DNA from: Macrolepiota albuminosa
Taxonomy: Eukaryota; Basidiomycota; Agaricomycetes; Agaricales; Agaricaceae
Assembly (NCBI GenBank): GCA_027475525.1
Contig: JAMWFC010000025.1
Location: 124,001-188,000, forward strand
Length of the DNA stretch: 64,000 nt
Reading direction: 5' to 3'
The notes under the pieces were generated by a model. That model was not told the origin of the DNA and made no database searches. It saw only the letters and a program-made list of their open reading frames with translations. Shown piece after piece: positions 35,022 through 50,851 of this stretch. The position numbers and the translations under genes were made by a program. Position 1 is the first letter of the stretch. Each line of letters starts with the position of its first letter.

Positions 35022-37374
35022 ATGTCAAAAACGTTCACCTACGACTTTGACACACCCGTATTCAAAGGGACTTCTACTCTACACACAGGGTGAGGCGGCA
35101 ATTCATCTTGTCAAGTCTTTCTAACTGTTTTAAGTCTTTTTATTGGCGGAAAATGGGTGGATCCGGTGGAACCTGCGACGATTGAGTGAGTAATCTGAAA
35201 AGTCAGGATCCCGTTGTGAAAATACCAACTTTGCCGATTAGTGTCATCAATCCAGGTATGGAAAACATGTTTGAATCAAATTTGATTATCTGACTTGATG
35301 GGCCTCAATAAGCTACGGGCAAAGTTATAACGACCGTTGCTGCAGGGTCATTCAAGGATGTCGACATTGCAGTTGACGTTGCTAAGAAGGTATAGTGTAA
35401 ATTGTAATATGATATCATAATACTGTACTCTGACGTGGTTATCAGGCATACAAGGCTTCATGGGGGCTTAAAATTCCGGGGACGGAACGTGGAAAGCTCT
35501 TGTATAAGCTCGCCGAACTCCTTGAGAGGGATATTGACGAATTCTCCGCCCTTGAGAGTCTCAATGTTGGCAAGTGTTATTGTTGTCCTGCGTTCATAAT
35601 GAAATTTAGCGAACCGGATACCAGGTAAGGTCTATGCGAACGCAAGATCAGGAGATGTTCAAGGCAGCATTGATGTTTTACGTTACTATGCTGGTTGGGC
35701 TGACAAAATGCAGGGGAAAACCATTGAGGTCGGCCTCAATTTCTGGTATGACTTGACTTGCATAAAAACCTGATTACATGTAGACGAACGAAAACAAATT
35801 TGCATACACAAGGCGCGAGCCGTTTGGTGTCGTGGTACGTTCAACATTGTTTTAAGCGCGCCGTATTGAAACCCTTCAGGGACAAATTATTCCGTGGAAT
35901 GGACCTCTGGTGCGAATGGCCATTCTCTTACTCAAGTCGTTTCCTGACTATCATAAACCCGTAGTTGATGCTGGCGTGGAAATTTGGTCCTGCTCTTGCA
36001 ACTGGCAATACCATTGTGCTTAAGGTGTGTTGACCTTTCTGTCACCCTTCACGTCTCTAACAAGTTATAGCCATCCGAAATCACACCACTCACGGCCTTG
36101 CGCTTCGCTGACCTCCTGATGGAAGCTGGTTTCCCTCCAGGAGTGGTGAACATCGTCAACGGTTATGGTATTACAGTTGGTCAAGCCATTATTGAACATC
36201 CCCTCATTATGAAGGTCGCATTCACGGGTAGCACTCTTGTGGGACGTAAAATTCTCAAGGCATCCTCAGAATCGAATCTGAAAGTCATCACACTTGAACT
36301 GGGTGGGAAAAGTCCCACTGTGATTTTTAATGACGCAGATCTGGAACAAGCTATGAAATGGGCTGCATTTGGAATTTAGTGAGCTCATATTTTGATGATT
36401 GTCGTCTCAGACTGGTGACCGACTTATGTACAGTTACAATATGGGTGCGTAAGGTGTTGGATAACGGTGTTACAAAATTGCTGAGTGACTTCCCAGGCCA
36501 GGCATGTACCGCTGGCTCGCGCATTTTCGTCCAAGAGGGGATATATGACGAGTTCCTTACTAAGTTCACTGCGATTACAAAGAACTTCGCTGCTGCCACT
36601 GGCGATCCGTTTGACATTGGCACGCAACATGGTCCACAAATTTCGCAGGTCCAATTTGATGTGCGTCTGTCTTTTAGCCCTTCATTATACCCCATGGAAT
36701 ATGCTGCATTTATTTCCGTTTTTCTTAAATTAACGAACAAGCTGACCATCCTGTTGTAGCGTGTCATGTCATATATCGAGTCGGGTAAACAGGATGGAGC
36801 GACAGTGCACACGGGTGGAGCACGTCACGGGAATCAAGGCTACTTCGTCCAGCCAACGATCTTCACGAACGTCAAGCCCGAGATGAAGATATTTCAGGAA
36901 GAGATTTTTGGCCCTGTCGGTGTCGTCACCAAATTCAAGACTGAAGAGGGTGTGTTTATCCTACTATGCACTGTATGACCATATAATTTCGTAGAGGTCA
37001 TTGAGGCAGCTAACAACACTACGTATGGCCTCGGATGCCACATCTTCTCGCAAAATATTAGTCGTGCCTTGAGAGTTGCACATTCGCTTGAGGCCGGGTC
37101 TGCTTGGGTACGTCTTTTTGATGTTGATTCTTAATATGGTGATCTCAAGAAACTCATAATCGTTCCTTCCCAAGGTCAACTGTGCTCAATCAGTGGACAA
37201 AGCTGTACCATTTGGAGGTTATAAGCAGTCTGGTATCGGCCGAGAGCTCGGCGAGTATGCCCTTGACACGTACGTTGCATTGTAGTAGTTATAAAGAGTT
37301 GTACTAAGCTCACTTGCGTCTCAAGGTATACTCAAATCAAGGCTGTCCATGTCAACATCGGACAGAAGCTTTGA
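35022..37374 (+). CDS. NAD(P)-dependent aldehyde dehydrogenase (ALDH superfamily)
   Basis: Oxidises aldehydes to carboxylic acids. Hand-built model: join(35022..35089, 35135..35185, 35242..35255, 35313..35389, 35446..35569, 35625..35728, 35784..35834, 35880..35909, 35965..36024, 36071..36378, 36434..36444, 36497..36660, 36760..36949, 36995..37107, 37175..37269, 37326..37374), giving 502 residues in frame. Features: VINPATGKVI near the start, PWNGPLLMLAWK (most ALDHs have PWNFP), nucleotide-loop [11 protein letters not shown], general base Glu269 in LELGGKSP, catalytic Cys303 in [16 protein letters not shown], and C-terminal [15 protein letters not shown]. Two micro-exons (14 and 11 bp) and a GC-AG intron (35570-35624) are needed. 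An in-frame ATG at 34980 would add 14 residues (MWRRVTIPSVLTND); I prefer 35022 because [12 protein letters not shown] matches the family's usual start. Confidence 0.95.
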
Positions 37375-40300
37375 TCATTCCATTCGCTTCACCTTGATAA
37401 TGAGAATCGGCGATTGATCAGTCCTGCATAAGATTTTCTGATACGTTACTGATATGTCTGGATATAAAAGACAATTGACTTGGGTTCTCTTCATTGACCA
37501 ATGATTAACATGGTCCCATTCTGTTCGATCCCACAAGCAATAGAGAAATTTCCCTTGCCCACTATAGTAGCTGGCTCAACTCTCATCGTATTCAATCTTT
37601 CTGAAAAACATTCTCTTTGCAGATTGGACAGCGTCAATAGACACTTCTTCTTGAGGTCACTTCAATATAGGCGTCATTCAGGCCTAGTCTCATAAGTCAC
37701 CTCGCCGATACAGAGACAGAATACTGTGAGCTAGTACATTATTGTACACAGCAGAAAGAGAAACGGTGACCACCCATTAGAATGAGAATATGGTGTAGCA
37801 CCAGATGTAGAAATCGCAGAGTCTACGGTTGATCGGTCTTCTCGACAGGTATCAAACAAGAGTGAATAGCCTCGAGGTTAAGACGACCACGCAGTGAACA
37901 CGCGAAGAAAACTCACGGAGAGAACGGACGACCCTCGTAGCTGGTATTGTAGAGACTGTCTGTACCCTGCATGGATAAGTACAGCGTATTTAGAGGATGG
38001 CCTAACAATAAGAACAAAAGAGGAATAGAGCGGGCAGGAACGAAATGATAGGGGAGGATAAGATAAGAGATCACAAGGCGGAGGTCACGTTCCCATCAAT
38101 GTAAGGCCTCGACAGTGACCTGCAAAGCAGCACGACGAATGGACTAGTAACGAAGTTGTATTATTAGTTATGGACCCTAGTATGTCGTTACATACCAGTA
38201 ACGAAGTGAATAGAGTTAAGGAAAACTGATTAGGGTCTCGACAACGATAAGTGTAGCGTCACGTGATACGATGATAATGTAGAGGTAAGTACGTATAAGT
38301 GTTGTATCATGACAATCAATCCCGGTCCTGTTTCCTCATTTACGCCCTTTGCATTCCTATCTCTGACAATGTTGTGAATCTCAATATGATTTAAACATCG
38401 TTTGAATCGTATATTGCAAAGGTAATGCCACCATAAACTAAAGTCCTGAACTTGCATTCTCGAGTGACCACTCCATATAACCAGGTTTAGGCTAGTGTCA
38501 GCTGTTTTGCTTTACTGAATGTACTGAATGCATTCCAGTTATCTTGAAGATATCCTGCACCCAAACCCCATTAACCATTACCTGCAACTCCAGCACTCTT
38601 TAAGATAAGTAGATGTTGGAGTGAAGACAGATATTACCTTGAGATTCATAACAGGAATAAGTTGTTTGGGAAGCTACTTTTTGGCAAGAACAATACTCTA
38701 AATTCCAGTATTAACTTGACAATGATTGACGAAGAGCAAATATTCCACTTATGTTCTGATGCGTTCCATTTTTCTATATGCGTTCCGTGTTCCCGTTCCA
38801 ACGCGTTCCAGAAGAAGGCCCACGTCCCAGCACGTTCCAGAAGGAACACATGCGTTCCCATCTGCGTTTCATTCTGGACTTGTGCGTTTTACTCACAGCT
38901 AGAGACCAAGTTGGCATCAACAAGAAAACAAGGATAGTTAGCCTATTCTTGACACTTGCGGGTTGACACTTATATTTAATTTATATTGATCATACTTCTT
39001 GAATCGCACAACTTCCTGACTAGGTGCGTCTCTGATTTTTGTTTTGTAAGTTGTTAATGACGGTACGCATATCAAATTCACTTAGTGTAGCTTAGCGTTT
39101 TTGACCCCCCAACCTAGGCAGATCTTGCTGGAACTTTTTACTTGCTGGTAATTATGACACTTGATAATTCTTTCCAGTATTCTGCGTGTTTGGGTTGCAT
39201 TTGGTACCCATCTTCAAGTCCAGCGTAAGTAAACTCTTTCACATTAAATCCGATTTTTAGACATTCAGTGTTGTTGTAGCTACTCACTTCTCTAACACCT
39301 TGGAATGCATGGAACACAAAAAAAGTGTAGCCCCAAGGCGGAGGGTCTACTACTCCTGACGTCATGAGGTTAAAACTCCTTTCTCTTAGCAACCACCGTC
39401 ACGTCTCTTCGACGCGCTCAAATTAGCCTCGCCTTGCTTGTTCAGTCTTTGTTTGCAAGAATAAACCATTCATCAACTCAAGGACGTAGAAATCTTATTT
39501 CAAAAGGTCGCTTATTAGGATCACTATCACCATTGACCCTAATTCAGAAACTCCACCAAATTTCATGCTGAATGAGCATGCGGTTGCCAGAGATGCTCTA
39601 ATGAAGTTTAGGGATGGGATGACCGATGAAGAAGCCGCAGGAATACTGCTCCAAAGATGGAACAACATGGGACAACTAGGTGGATTGAAGAAAGAATCGA
39701 GAGAGAAACAGCATTCTACGATCCAGATATTGATAATAAAGTCTTCCTGCGAGATTCTGAAGGTAATCTTGTATCGAGTAAGCATTTGCTGACTACTAAA
39801 GTGTTTCCCTGTTCTGATCTTTCATTATTGATCCCAGGTTTCTTTAACTAGGGCCTCATCGATTGGGAACAATTTCGCAATTGTCTCACGAGTATCATCT
39901 GTACTTCTACTCCCCCTTGGGCCATCTAAGACCCCTTTGTTCCCCCGGTCCAGGAGTACCAGAACCAGGGAACTACGTCTTCAGTCTCCAAATAGGGGAT
40001 GTAAACTGTCAATTCTGATTTAACAAATATAAAGTCCATTCTGCAATAATATACTGCGTCAGACTCATTTCAGTAAAGTGGTCCGAATCCATCCGCCTCC
40101 AACTCTCCCTCGAACTCTTTAATTAAGTTCGCAACATTAGTACCTCGTATTAAGTTTCAGATTGCCCATGATACTCGGATTCAACAGAATTTGCCTTATT
40201 CCCGTCATATTCCTGACTAACTTATACCATCAAAAAGATCGTAGTAGTGCGTTTAGCGATGATACTGGATGTCTCTCAAGGGACGTTCGGGTTTATGCTC

Positions 40301-40791
40301 ATACCTTTGATGGTCGCAAGACAGCAGCCTCAGGTCACACGCTTCAAAATACGTCCATATATAAGGAGTGATAAAAACAAGATTTTTTTCGTAGAACTGC
40401 CTAACCAAAACCTAACTAATTAACCACCACCGACCCATGTAAGCAATCGACAGGTATCTTTCTTCTCGTGTTACTTCAGAATTGTAGCCTAATTGGAATG
40501 GAGAGGCCAGGGACTTGTAAATATTTAAAAGTTCGTTGAAGACAGATAAGGCATCCCATCCACGTTGACGGATGCAGACAGAGGTTGACAGCAAATGTCA
40601 AGATGACAGCTTATTCGATCGTTTCGTTTGATGGAATCCCTCCCCTCAAGTCACAAATATATGGAGACAAGTGATGTACTCGAAAGCAACTTGCAGTAGT
40701 ATACAGTGACGAGATACCTATCTATCTAACAGTCAAAACAAAAGCAAATGGCGCTATGAGTACTTGTTACAGATGCAAATTGAATTATCCA
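37375..40791. other. Long intergenic region with no firm gene
   Basis: No complete gene recognised. 38759-38866 holds four GCGTTCC words plus CGTTCC variants. A plus-strand open stretch at about 39500-39700 (SETPPNFMLNEHAVARDALM, FRDGMTDEEAAGILLQRWNN) looks protein-coding, with a possible continuation to 39779, but no complete exon structure or family could be assigned. It may be a gene fragment. The rest is AT-rich with only short frames. Confidence 0.4.
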
Positions 40792-43700
40792 TTAAAACGT
40801 CTCCCACCCTCCTGCATCAAGAGTGCTCTCTAATTTCCTCGCTACGATCGTTGGAATCTGATGGTTAAGCCAGTTCTTACGTATTTCTTCCCAACGTGCA
40901 TAATGTAGAAATTGCCGACGTCCACGTCTGTTGTACGTTAGTTGGATGGAGAAGGTAAATGAATTCTAAGGGCGTACCTCATAGAAATGTCGACTTCTCC
41001 GTGTGCATCAAGATAGGGTGATTGGGCAAAAGTACCATTGTTTGCGAATAGGTATAGTAGAGAGCAGCGCTTCACCAGGAAGTAAATTCCAATGGTTCCT
41101 CCACATCTGATAAAAAATAACAGTTCAGCACGGTAGAACATGACAAAACCCTTGGCCAACTTACTCCTGAGTATGCATATTACATTCACCGCGCTCACCA
41201 TAATCCCTATCAACGCAGCAATTACTCTGCATGCAACACGTTACACCACACATCAGACAGATCGCAGCATCATTAGGAAGGGTGTTACACCGGTGGCACG
41301 TCAAAGCCTTGTCTCTTTGCCCAAATAAATCATCTAGAACCAGCGGTAAGCGCGCGAGGCGGTACACCGTTGGCAAATCAAGCATTACACCGCAGTTGAG
41401 TTGTGATGCGGCATGTGAGTGGCCATAGTGAGCACACCAACCTGAAAGCGCGTTTTGCAGTGTGTCCTGGTGTGGCAGAGTTGATAAAGGAGGGATTCCG
41501 AGCATGCGCAGAAGCCGGGTGTATTCCGGCTCATTAGGGTGTGATGGTAGGGTAGGAAATGCAGAAGGAAGAATGGCACGACAAAGAATTGTCGCTTTTC
41601 GGAGGAAGGGGAGGGTGTAAGCGTACAACAATTTTTCAATGCGAGCTTCACCGAACGTTTCAAACGCTACTGTAGCGGTATGTTCGAAGACGGGGGAGTG
41701 TCGAACAACAGACATGAAAAACATCCGTACATCACCAAAGATATCTTCGTAAGAGCGCGATGGCAGTTGGACGGTACTGAAGCTTCGAGTTCTGTTGAGG
41801 ACATATACCAAGCCAATCACGGTGCGCGCGAGACACGCATAGTACGTCAGTACTAGGACATGCCTAAGGATTTCTGGTGCAACCGCAGCTGTTTCCACAA
41901 GGATGGTAAATGGATCCCGAAGTAGGAGGGGATACGAGAAAGATGTGAGTGATGTCCTACTCCATTCTGGTAACAATCTCTTGATTATAGCTTGTCGAAC
42001 GGCCTCTCTACCCTCATCCGGTCTTCCTTGGAAGTGGACCTTGACGAGGGCTGTTAGACAAGAGAGCACTCCTCGCACCAATCGCATGTGGGTCTCAGAT
42101 AGATTGTCAACCATGAGCTGGCCTCTGGAGTCAACACCACGTTGCGCAGTTTCCATCACAGCGATAGTGTATCCAAGGACATCCTCAGGAAGATACAGAC
42201 CGGCCCCCCGCTCTCCTTGCTCTGGTTCGGGACGATCTCGTAATTGTCGAGTCTGTTGAGAGAATGACTTGGAGATGACCATGACGGTTTCCATCATCCG
42301 TACTACATCAATCCCTTCGGGACGCTCGTAATTCCTAACAGCGCTGGAGTATCCTGAGTCTTGCGCACTCCAAAACACAAATTCTCCGGTACCAGTCCTG
42401 AATTGCAGAGACTCTAAAAGATGATCAGGTTTCGACTTTAGGATGTTAATTCCTGCCGTCCGTATCCAGTCTGAGAAGGCTGTTTCGTTGAGAATTGTGG
42501 ATGGTGGGTTAGATACTGGAAGAAGTATGTTTCCTAGACTTTTGCACAAAGGACAGATGTACTCCTTGCGAGATATGGTCTCAGGATGGTTTCGCGTAGC
42601 TTGGGCTCTATGCCGTGCTCGAATAGATAAGCTATATTGATGAAAACATTCCAGATGCATCATGTGACTGCAAAACGATGCATGAAGGCCGAAACGTGTG
42701 TGCTGGCTAGGGAAACCATCAAAATGCGGCAACGAAATATACTTGCGCTCTTGCGTTTCGTCGACAACTGGAGGGAACGTGGCTAGCGGGACGTCCGACA
42801 CTCGATCCAGGGAGTGGGGAATATCTAGAACCTCATTCAAAAAAGCATTACTACTCTGGCTATTTGAGCTGTCTGGATGACGCCGTAAGAAACGACTAGC
42901 TTGTAGGAAAGCGAGGGCACCAAAAGGTTTCGTCGAATCAACATCCTCTTGACAGACAATACACGTCCCAAAAGACACGTTCTGGACATCTTCAGTCTCC
43001 ATCTCTTCATCTTCATCTTCATCCACGTCGTCAAAATTGATTGCAAAGCTAGCCTGTTGTGCCTTCATCTGCTGCATAATCGCATCCTGTCGTGCCTTGG
43101 CCGCTTTCTTTCTGAGTTCCTCAGCGTTTGGCGTAGAATCGATACGTGAAATAACCTTGCGCCGACTTTGAACCGCATCAGGGACATGGTGATTCATCTG
43201 AGTAAGGATCCAATTGACCCGAGGATGGTATGCCTTGTAATTTTCGTGATGTTCAAAAGTACATATGATGTCGATGAAAGTTTGACCATCTTGAAAAGTC
43301 TCACTAGCGCTCATATGCGAGAACGCTGCAGCACGTTCAACAAGCGCAACCATAACAAGATGAACCGCCTGATCAAGAATAGCTTCCGCTGACGGAGGCG
43401 CGGAACCCGAGGAAGTAGTGAGGGAGAGGACGTTATAGATGGAGTAGAACATAACCTGAAGCAATGCCTTCGTCTCAAAAGCAGTCGCGATCCCCGCAAA
43501 AGGTCCGCTAACAACACTGAATGGCTTTGGCACTATGACTGGATCAGCAACGCCTGTCTTCTTCTTCAGCCGATTCCGTAAAACGGTCTCCACCTCCTCC
43601 CTCTTGTTTCTTGTGTAGTGATAGAAGAAAGGATTAACTTCGTCGTACATCTCGTCCCGTAACTCGTAAACACCTGATTCGGTTGCAGTTTCTGGGGACT

Positions 43701-46503
43701 TGAAATGCGCTACCTCCAACAACATCCTCTCGAATGAGACATCCTCAACCAGCCGTTCTGCCACGCGCTTCACAAGATCTGTGTAGCTACATGGGCCCAT
43801 CGCAAGTGCATGGATAATTTCACGACGTATAGCATCATTGATAGACATTTTCGAGGGATTTGCTGTTTCTGTCAGAATGGTGATCAGAACATAAAGAAGT
43901 TCTTCCACCATGCTGGAAAGCTGGGGTCCCTCGTAAGGGTATCGAGGAACATCGCTGCCATAGTACCCCAGAAGACCAAAACGGTCGAGGATGCTGATGA
44001 TGACAACACTGGGGTCGAGAACCACAAGAGCGATCTGAAGTATAAATAGGTCTTGGTCGTAGCATAGCTCGCGGAGCATATAATCACGATAGTGAAGTAG
44101 CTGGCCTCGGATGGCAAACCCGTTGCGTACCCATAAGCCAGTCCGAATCTGAGCTATCATCGAAAGGACTGTAAAGAAGTCAGCTTATCAATGGCGTTAA
44201 TACTGGAGGAATGTAAGACACATACCTCGTAAAGGAAAATCAATGATCGTTAAGATGGCCTTGTCATTTGCCCGCTGAAGAAGCACATCCCTAATATTCC
44301 TCAGGCCAACTTTGGACAGACTGTGTTCAGTGAGCAAGTCAATATGCTTAAACAATTCCGCCAAAAGCCAATGCAGCGAGTGATGGAAGCTAACCCATCC
44401 CTCCAGTACATCAAACTCAATAATCTCATACGTCGCTCCTCCGAAAGAAACATCATGGAACGCAACAGGTGCGAATTTTTCCCGATCCAGCCTGTCCTCA
44501 ACAAGAGTGCACACGGCAAGGATATTATGGACCACCGTGTCTATAGCACACACCAACTCAGCAGGAGTAGCATTTGAGTAAGCTTCTCCATAAGTCTTGA
44601 TCACCCTTGACAGCGACAATGTGACATTGAACACGCTAATCCACGCATCAGTCTCGTACTCCACATGGCTCGTGACTGCGCGTTTGTTGGGATTGACACA
44701 CATGAAAAGCTGGCACGTTTTAGCGAATTGCACTATGTATTCCCTATTCCGCGCAATCAGTCCCTGCACAGATTGAGTGTGACATAGGTATCGCAGGTCG
44801 CTGAAAACAGGCATGAAGCGCTTGGATTTGAATGGGAAACTCTCGACGTCGAGTTTGGCGTCGCTCAGAGGAGGATAAACGATATGTTTGTCGTCGATTT
44901 GGTTTGTGAAGAAGGCGGCAATGATGGCGAGGAGTCGGGAAATGAGTTTATGGTTTCGGACAACATGAAGGGCTACGGATGGTACGGTGAAGAGCTGGAG
45001 GGCAAAGTATTTAATTGATGTTTCTGCTTCGCGATCTACGAGGAGGTAGGCATCGATGATTCTTGGATAGACGTTGGCAAAATGACCGGCTTGGTGAAAG
45101 GTGAGTGGAGGTAGTACGAGATGCAAATTACACATACCGAGAGACAGCTTGTGTTCACTACTCAGTGAGATTACAGATGCATAAATCTCCTTGCAGCTCA
45201 ATCGGGGCTTCTTCCAAAGCCTCGTATGATACAAGAACAACACGTCGAGACGGGCTGGATTTGGAATATCCTTAAGCAATTGTGTAGCTTGGGCGTGAGC
45301 ATTGTACGAGCTGCTGTCTCGTCGTCTAGGTGACATAAGTTCGGTAGCAATGACTTCCCGCAGAATCATGTAGTCAGTCCCAAGACGACTACGAGTAAGA
45401 TCTAGGAGCCATTCGACGATGACCTCAGATACCTGCTCTCTGAACGTGTCATACGCGCGACGAATCGTGACACCAAGGTCGATTTGGGTTACGGACTGAG
45501 CCATCTCAAGCAAACGCATGGCATTCGTGTTCATGTCAATAATTTCGCGACCGTTCTCGTCGATTCGATTAGCAACCGCAGTAGCTTCTTCCCTTGTCCG
45601 GTTTGTCATGTCACACAGGAGTTTGATAACCTCCTCAAAAGAGTGCTTGTCGTCGTTCCATATTACAACACAATATTGATCCTTCATCATCGGGTCTGCC
45701 GATGGCTGAAGACGGAGATCGGTTTCGTTGAAGGGAACCGATGATTCGTCAGGAGAGTAGTCAAGCGTGTCAAGAACAAAATCCAAGGCGTAACCAACAG
45801 TACGCCGCATAGTCTCTTGTAGCTCAAGGGGGACAGACACGCGATCTTGCATTGGGGAACGATCAGTTGATAAAGACTTCGTGCTAGATTTTGGTGTGGC
45901 ATCGATGTCCGCCCGACGCGATGGAGGATGACTGGGACACTGAAGCGGTATCCTCCACGCTTCTTCGTCTCCACAGTCACAACATCCTCCTGGCTGTTGC
46001 GCGATGAAGAAGCTGACGTTGTGCTCGGAATGATTCGTTGCATGGAAGCAGTTGGCACACATCACGCAGCTGTCATCAAGCGCACAGTCTCTGGGACGAG
46101 CTCAATCCCGATCACACGAGGAGCTACTAGACATTACTCACTTGCATCGGAAACAACTGTCTCCCTTTTTGAAAATCCTACTGCACGATCTCCCTGGTAT
46201 TGGCGCATCTGCACGTCCTGCACCTGCGAATCCAAGGTCCGATTGAACTTGACTAAGTGTCTTGTGCAACGGTAAGCTTGAGTTCGAATTCGGTAAAAAT
46301 AGATGAGCATATGGGCCCCAAAAGGCTACATACAGCTCAGAGAGAATCTCTGCGCGAGTAGCTGGCGTAAAAACATATTTTCTGGATCCTGGCATCGTTT
46401 CCAAGGCGAAACGAAGATGTTGTAGCGGGTCAGATGCGCGATCGCGGTGATGCATGGGCGAAGTAAGAAACTTAGCGGGAAAGAAAGAGGTTAATGCAGA
46501 CAT
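40792..46503 (-). CDS. UBR1: UBR1-type N-recognin, RING E3 ubiquitin ligase
   Basis: Recognises destabilising N-terminal residues and ubiquitinates the substrate (Arg/N-degron pathway, cytosol and nucleus). Model: complement(40792..40927, 40978..41106, 41165..44168, 44226..46090, 46142..46503), 1831 residues in frame, close to yeast Ubr1 length. Residues about 103-170 form the UBR box (GRSCSRIFKKGDSCFRC, CALDDSCVMC, CFHATNHSEHNV, GGCCDCGDEEAW), split by intron 1. Residues about 259-340 are a ClpS-like type-2 pocket (QYCVVIWNDDKHSFEEV). Residues about 1145-1286 are the RING-H2 (CIVCQEDV ... CSHMMHLECF ... CPLC). The C-terminal cap has CHRCNTLPNDAAICLMC and ends with PYLDAHGEVD ... WLNHQIPTIVARKLES, the conserved UBR1 tail. 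All introns are canonical, 50-58 bp. Paralogue UBR11 of fission yeast cannot be excluded. Confidence 0.95.
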
Positions 46504-48056
46504 CCCAGAACTGTCTACGTCGTAAAGGTAATCTATAGAGCCCCCCGAACAGAAAGCCAGAAATTGTTGATCATGAGAGGAAGATGAAGGCAGAACTACA
46601 CTTGCTGCTTATGGCAGCAGCCAAGCTTTGTCTTCTGTGGTCACCATCTCCATGCATAAAAGTTCATTCCCGAAAGAAGTTTCCAACCCCAGTCTATCAT
46701 TTCATAAAACTGATGGTCAAAGGGTAGGAATTCACTAGCACTGCTCACTTGGGCAGGTAATGCTTGCAAAGCTTTAGGTGCTTCCGGAGAAGGAACATCG
46801 ACATCATAAAAGCTGCCTCTTCTTTATGCTTTTGCTACTTATTTCCCCCAGCTGATCAAGACCTGTTTCGATTTGAATGTTCCTTGCTGTTTAGAGGATT
46901 CAGATACATCGAATCTATTGCAACAGACCAAGGGATGCTTCTGTTCACAACCCTCGGTTCGTTGTCTGGAACCACTCGCTTTCGAGGTTACAGAGAGGGT
47001 GAATGGAAAGAAAATAGTTCCACTAAGGCTCAAATGGTGTTTGGAAGGAGTGACTCGCAGAAGACATTTTCAGATACTACAAGGATTCATTCTGCGTAAC
47101 AATTAGCAGTTTCTTTTGAAGCGTCGAGCTTGAATATTGTCGACGGACGGTTTTGAGATGTATTCACAGTGAGTGATTTCGTATCGAGGTCAAATAAACA
47201 GTATACATGACGCACTCTTCTCACGTTTTTCTATTAGCCTCATCTAATGGAGGGTCATGCACCAGGAGGCTTTCCTATTTCATTACGAATAGGACTCACT
47301 TGAAGTCCGGCTTTGCCAATCATCAGTGGTCAATTCTGTTGCATGGTGTCGCCAATTATCCTCAGGTGCTTGTAGCTTGAATGAAGAGGATTGTCCAATA
47401 GGATGACGAGGACGATTGTCAGCTTCTTTTTGGGATCACCAAAACACGATCAAGATGGAGAGCCGATAGTGTTCTCTTTTAAAAATGGAATGCTTCAAGG
47501 AGTGCAAAATTTCAGCGCCTTAAAATGTAAGATTGAGGTTATTCACGCATTCTTCGAAAAACTGACCCATTGAGATACTTATAGACGACACCAAGCCAAG
47601 CTGGTCTACGAAGAATGATTGCTAGCACAGCGCCTTCATTAAGATGAATGGAGGCGCGCCTCCATTTTCTAGGTCCAAAGTACGTTTCTCTTGTTTTCGA
47701 CAACGGCGGCAAGGCGTGATTGCACAAGTGCCGTATTCACTTCTAGAGTCCTAAACATTCAGTATCCTGTACAAAAATTATAATACAATGATCAACGTTT
47801 TGCTACAAAGGAATCCGTGAGTTCCGAGTATAGATGAAACCACAGGCGCGTGGGCTTTTCTCTGTGCCTTATTTTCTGCGCTCATGACAATTAAAGATAT
47901 CATTATTTGATTAATGAAGATACGTATATATTTTTACAAGGTAGAGATTGATTGTAGCCATCAAACTTGCTCAAAAATGCCGCGCAAGAGGCATTCTTCT
48001 TTCTCATTCCTGGCTTGACATTGCGGGTAACTTCTGATACGAGCAGATGCCGATTC
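46504..48056. other. Intergenic region between UBR1 and glutamyl-tRNA synthetase
   Basis: The upstream region of UBR1 and the 3' flank of the synthetase. Open frames at 46764-47106 on the plus strand overlap in two frames with no recognisable domain. Nothing else supported. Confidence 0.4.

Positions 48057-50851
<2,795 letters not shown>

Noticed and set aside
37860..37985. Small minus-strand coding segment MQGTDSLYNTSYEGRPFSP with a possible intron.
   Set aside because: Protein-like but too short; no continuation or family could be supported.
43810..46275. Plus-strand ORFs inside the UBR1 locus.
   Set aside because: Antisense shadows of a gene whose minus-strand exons are continuous and carry all family motifs.
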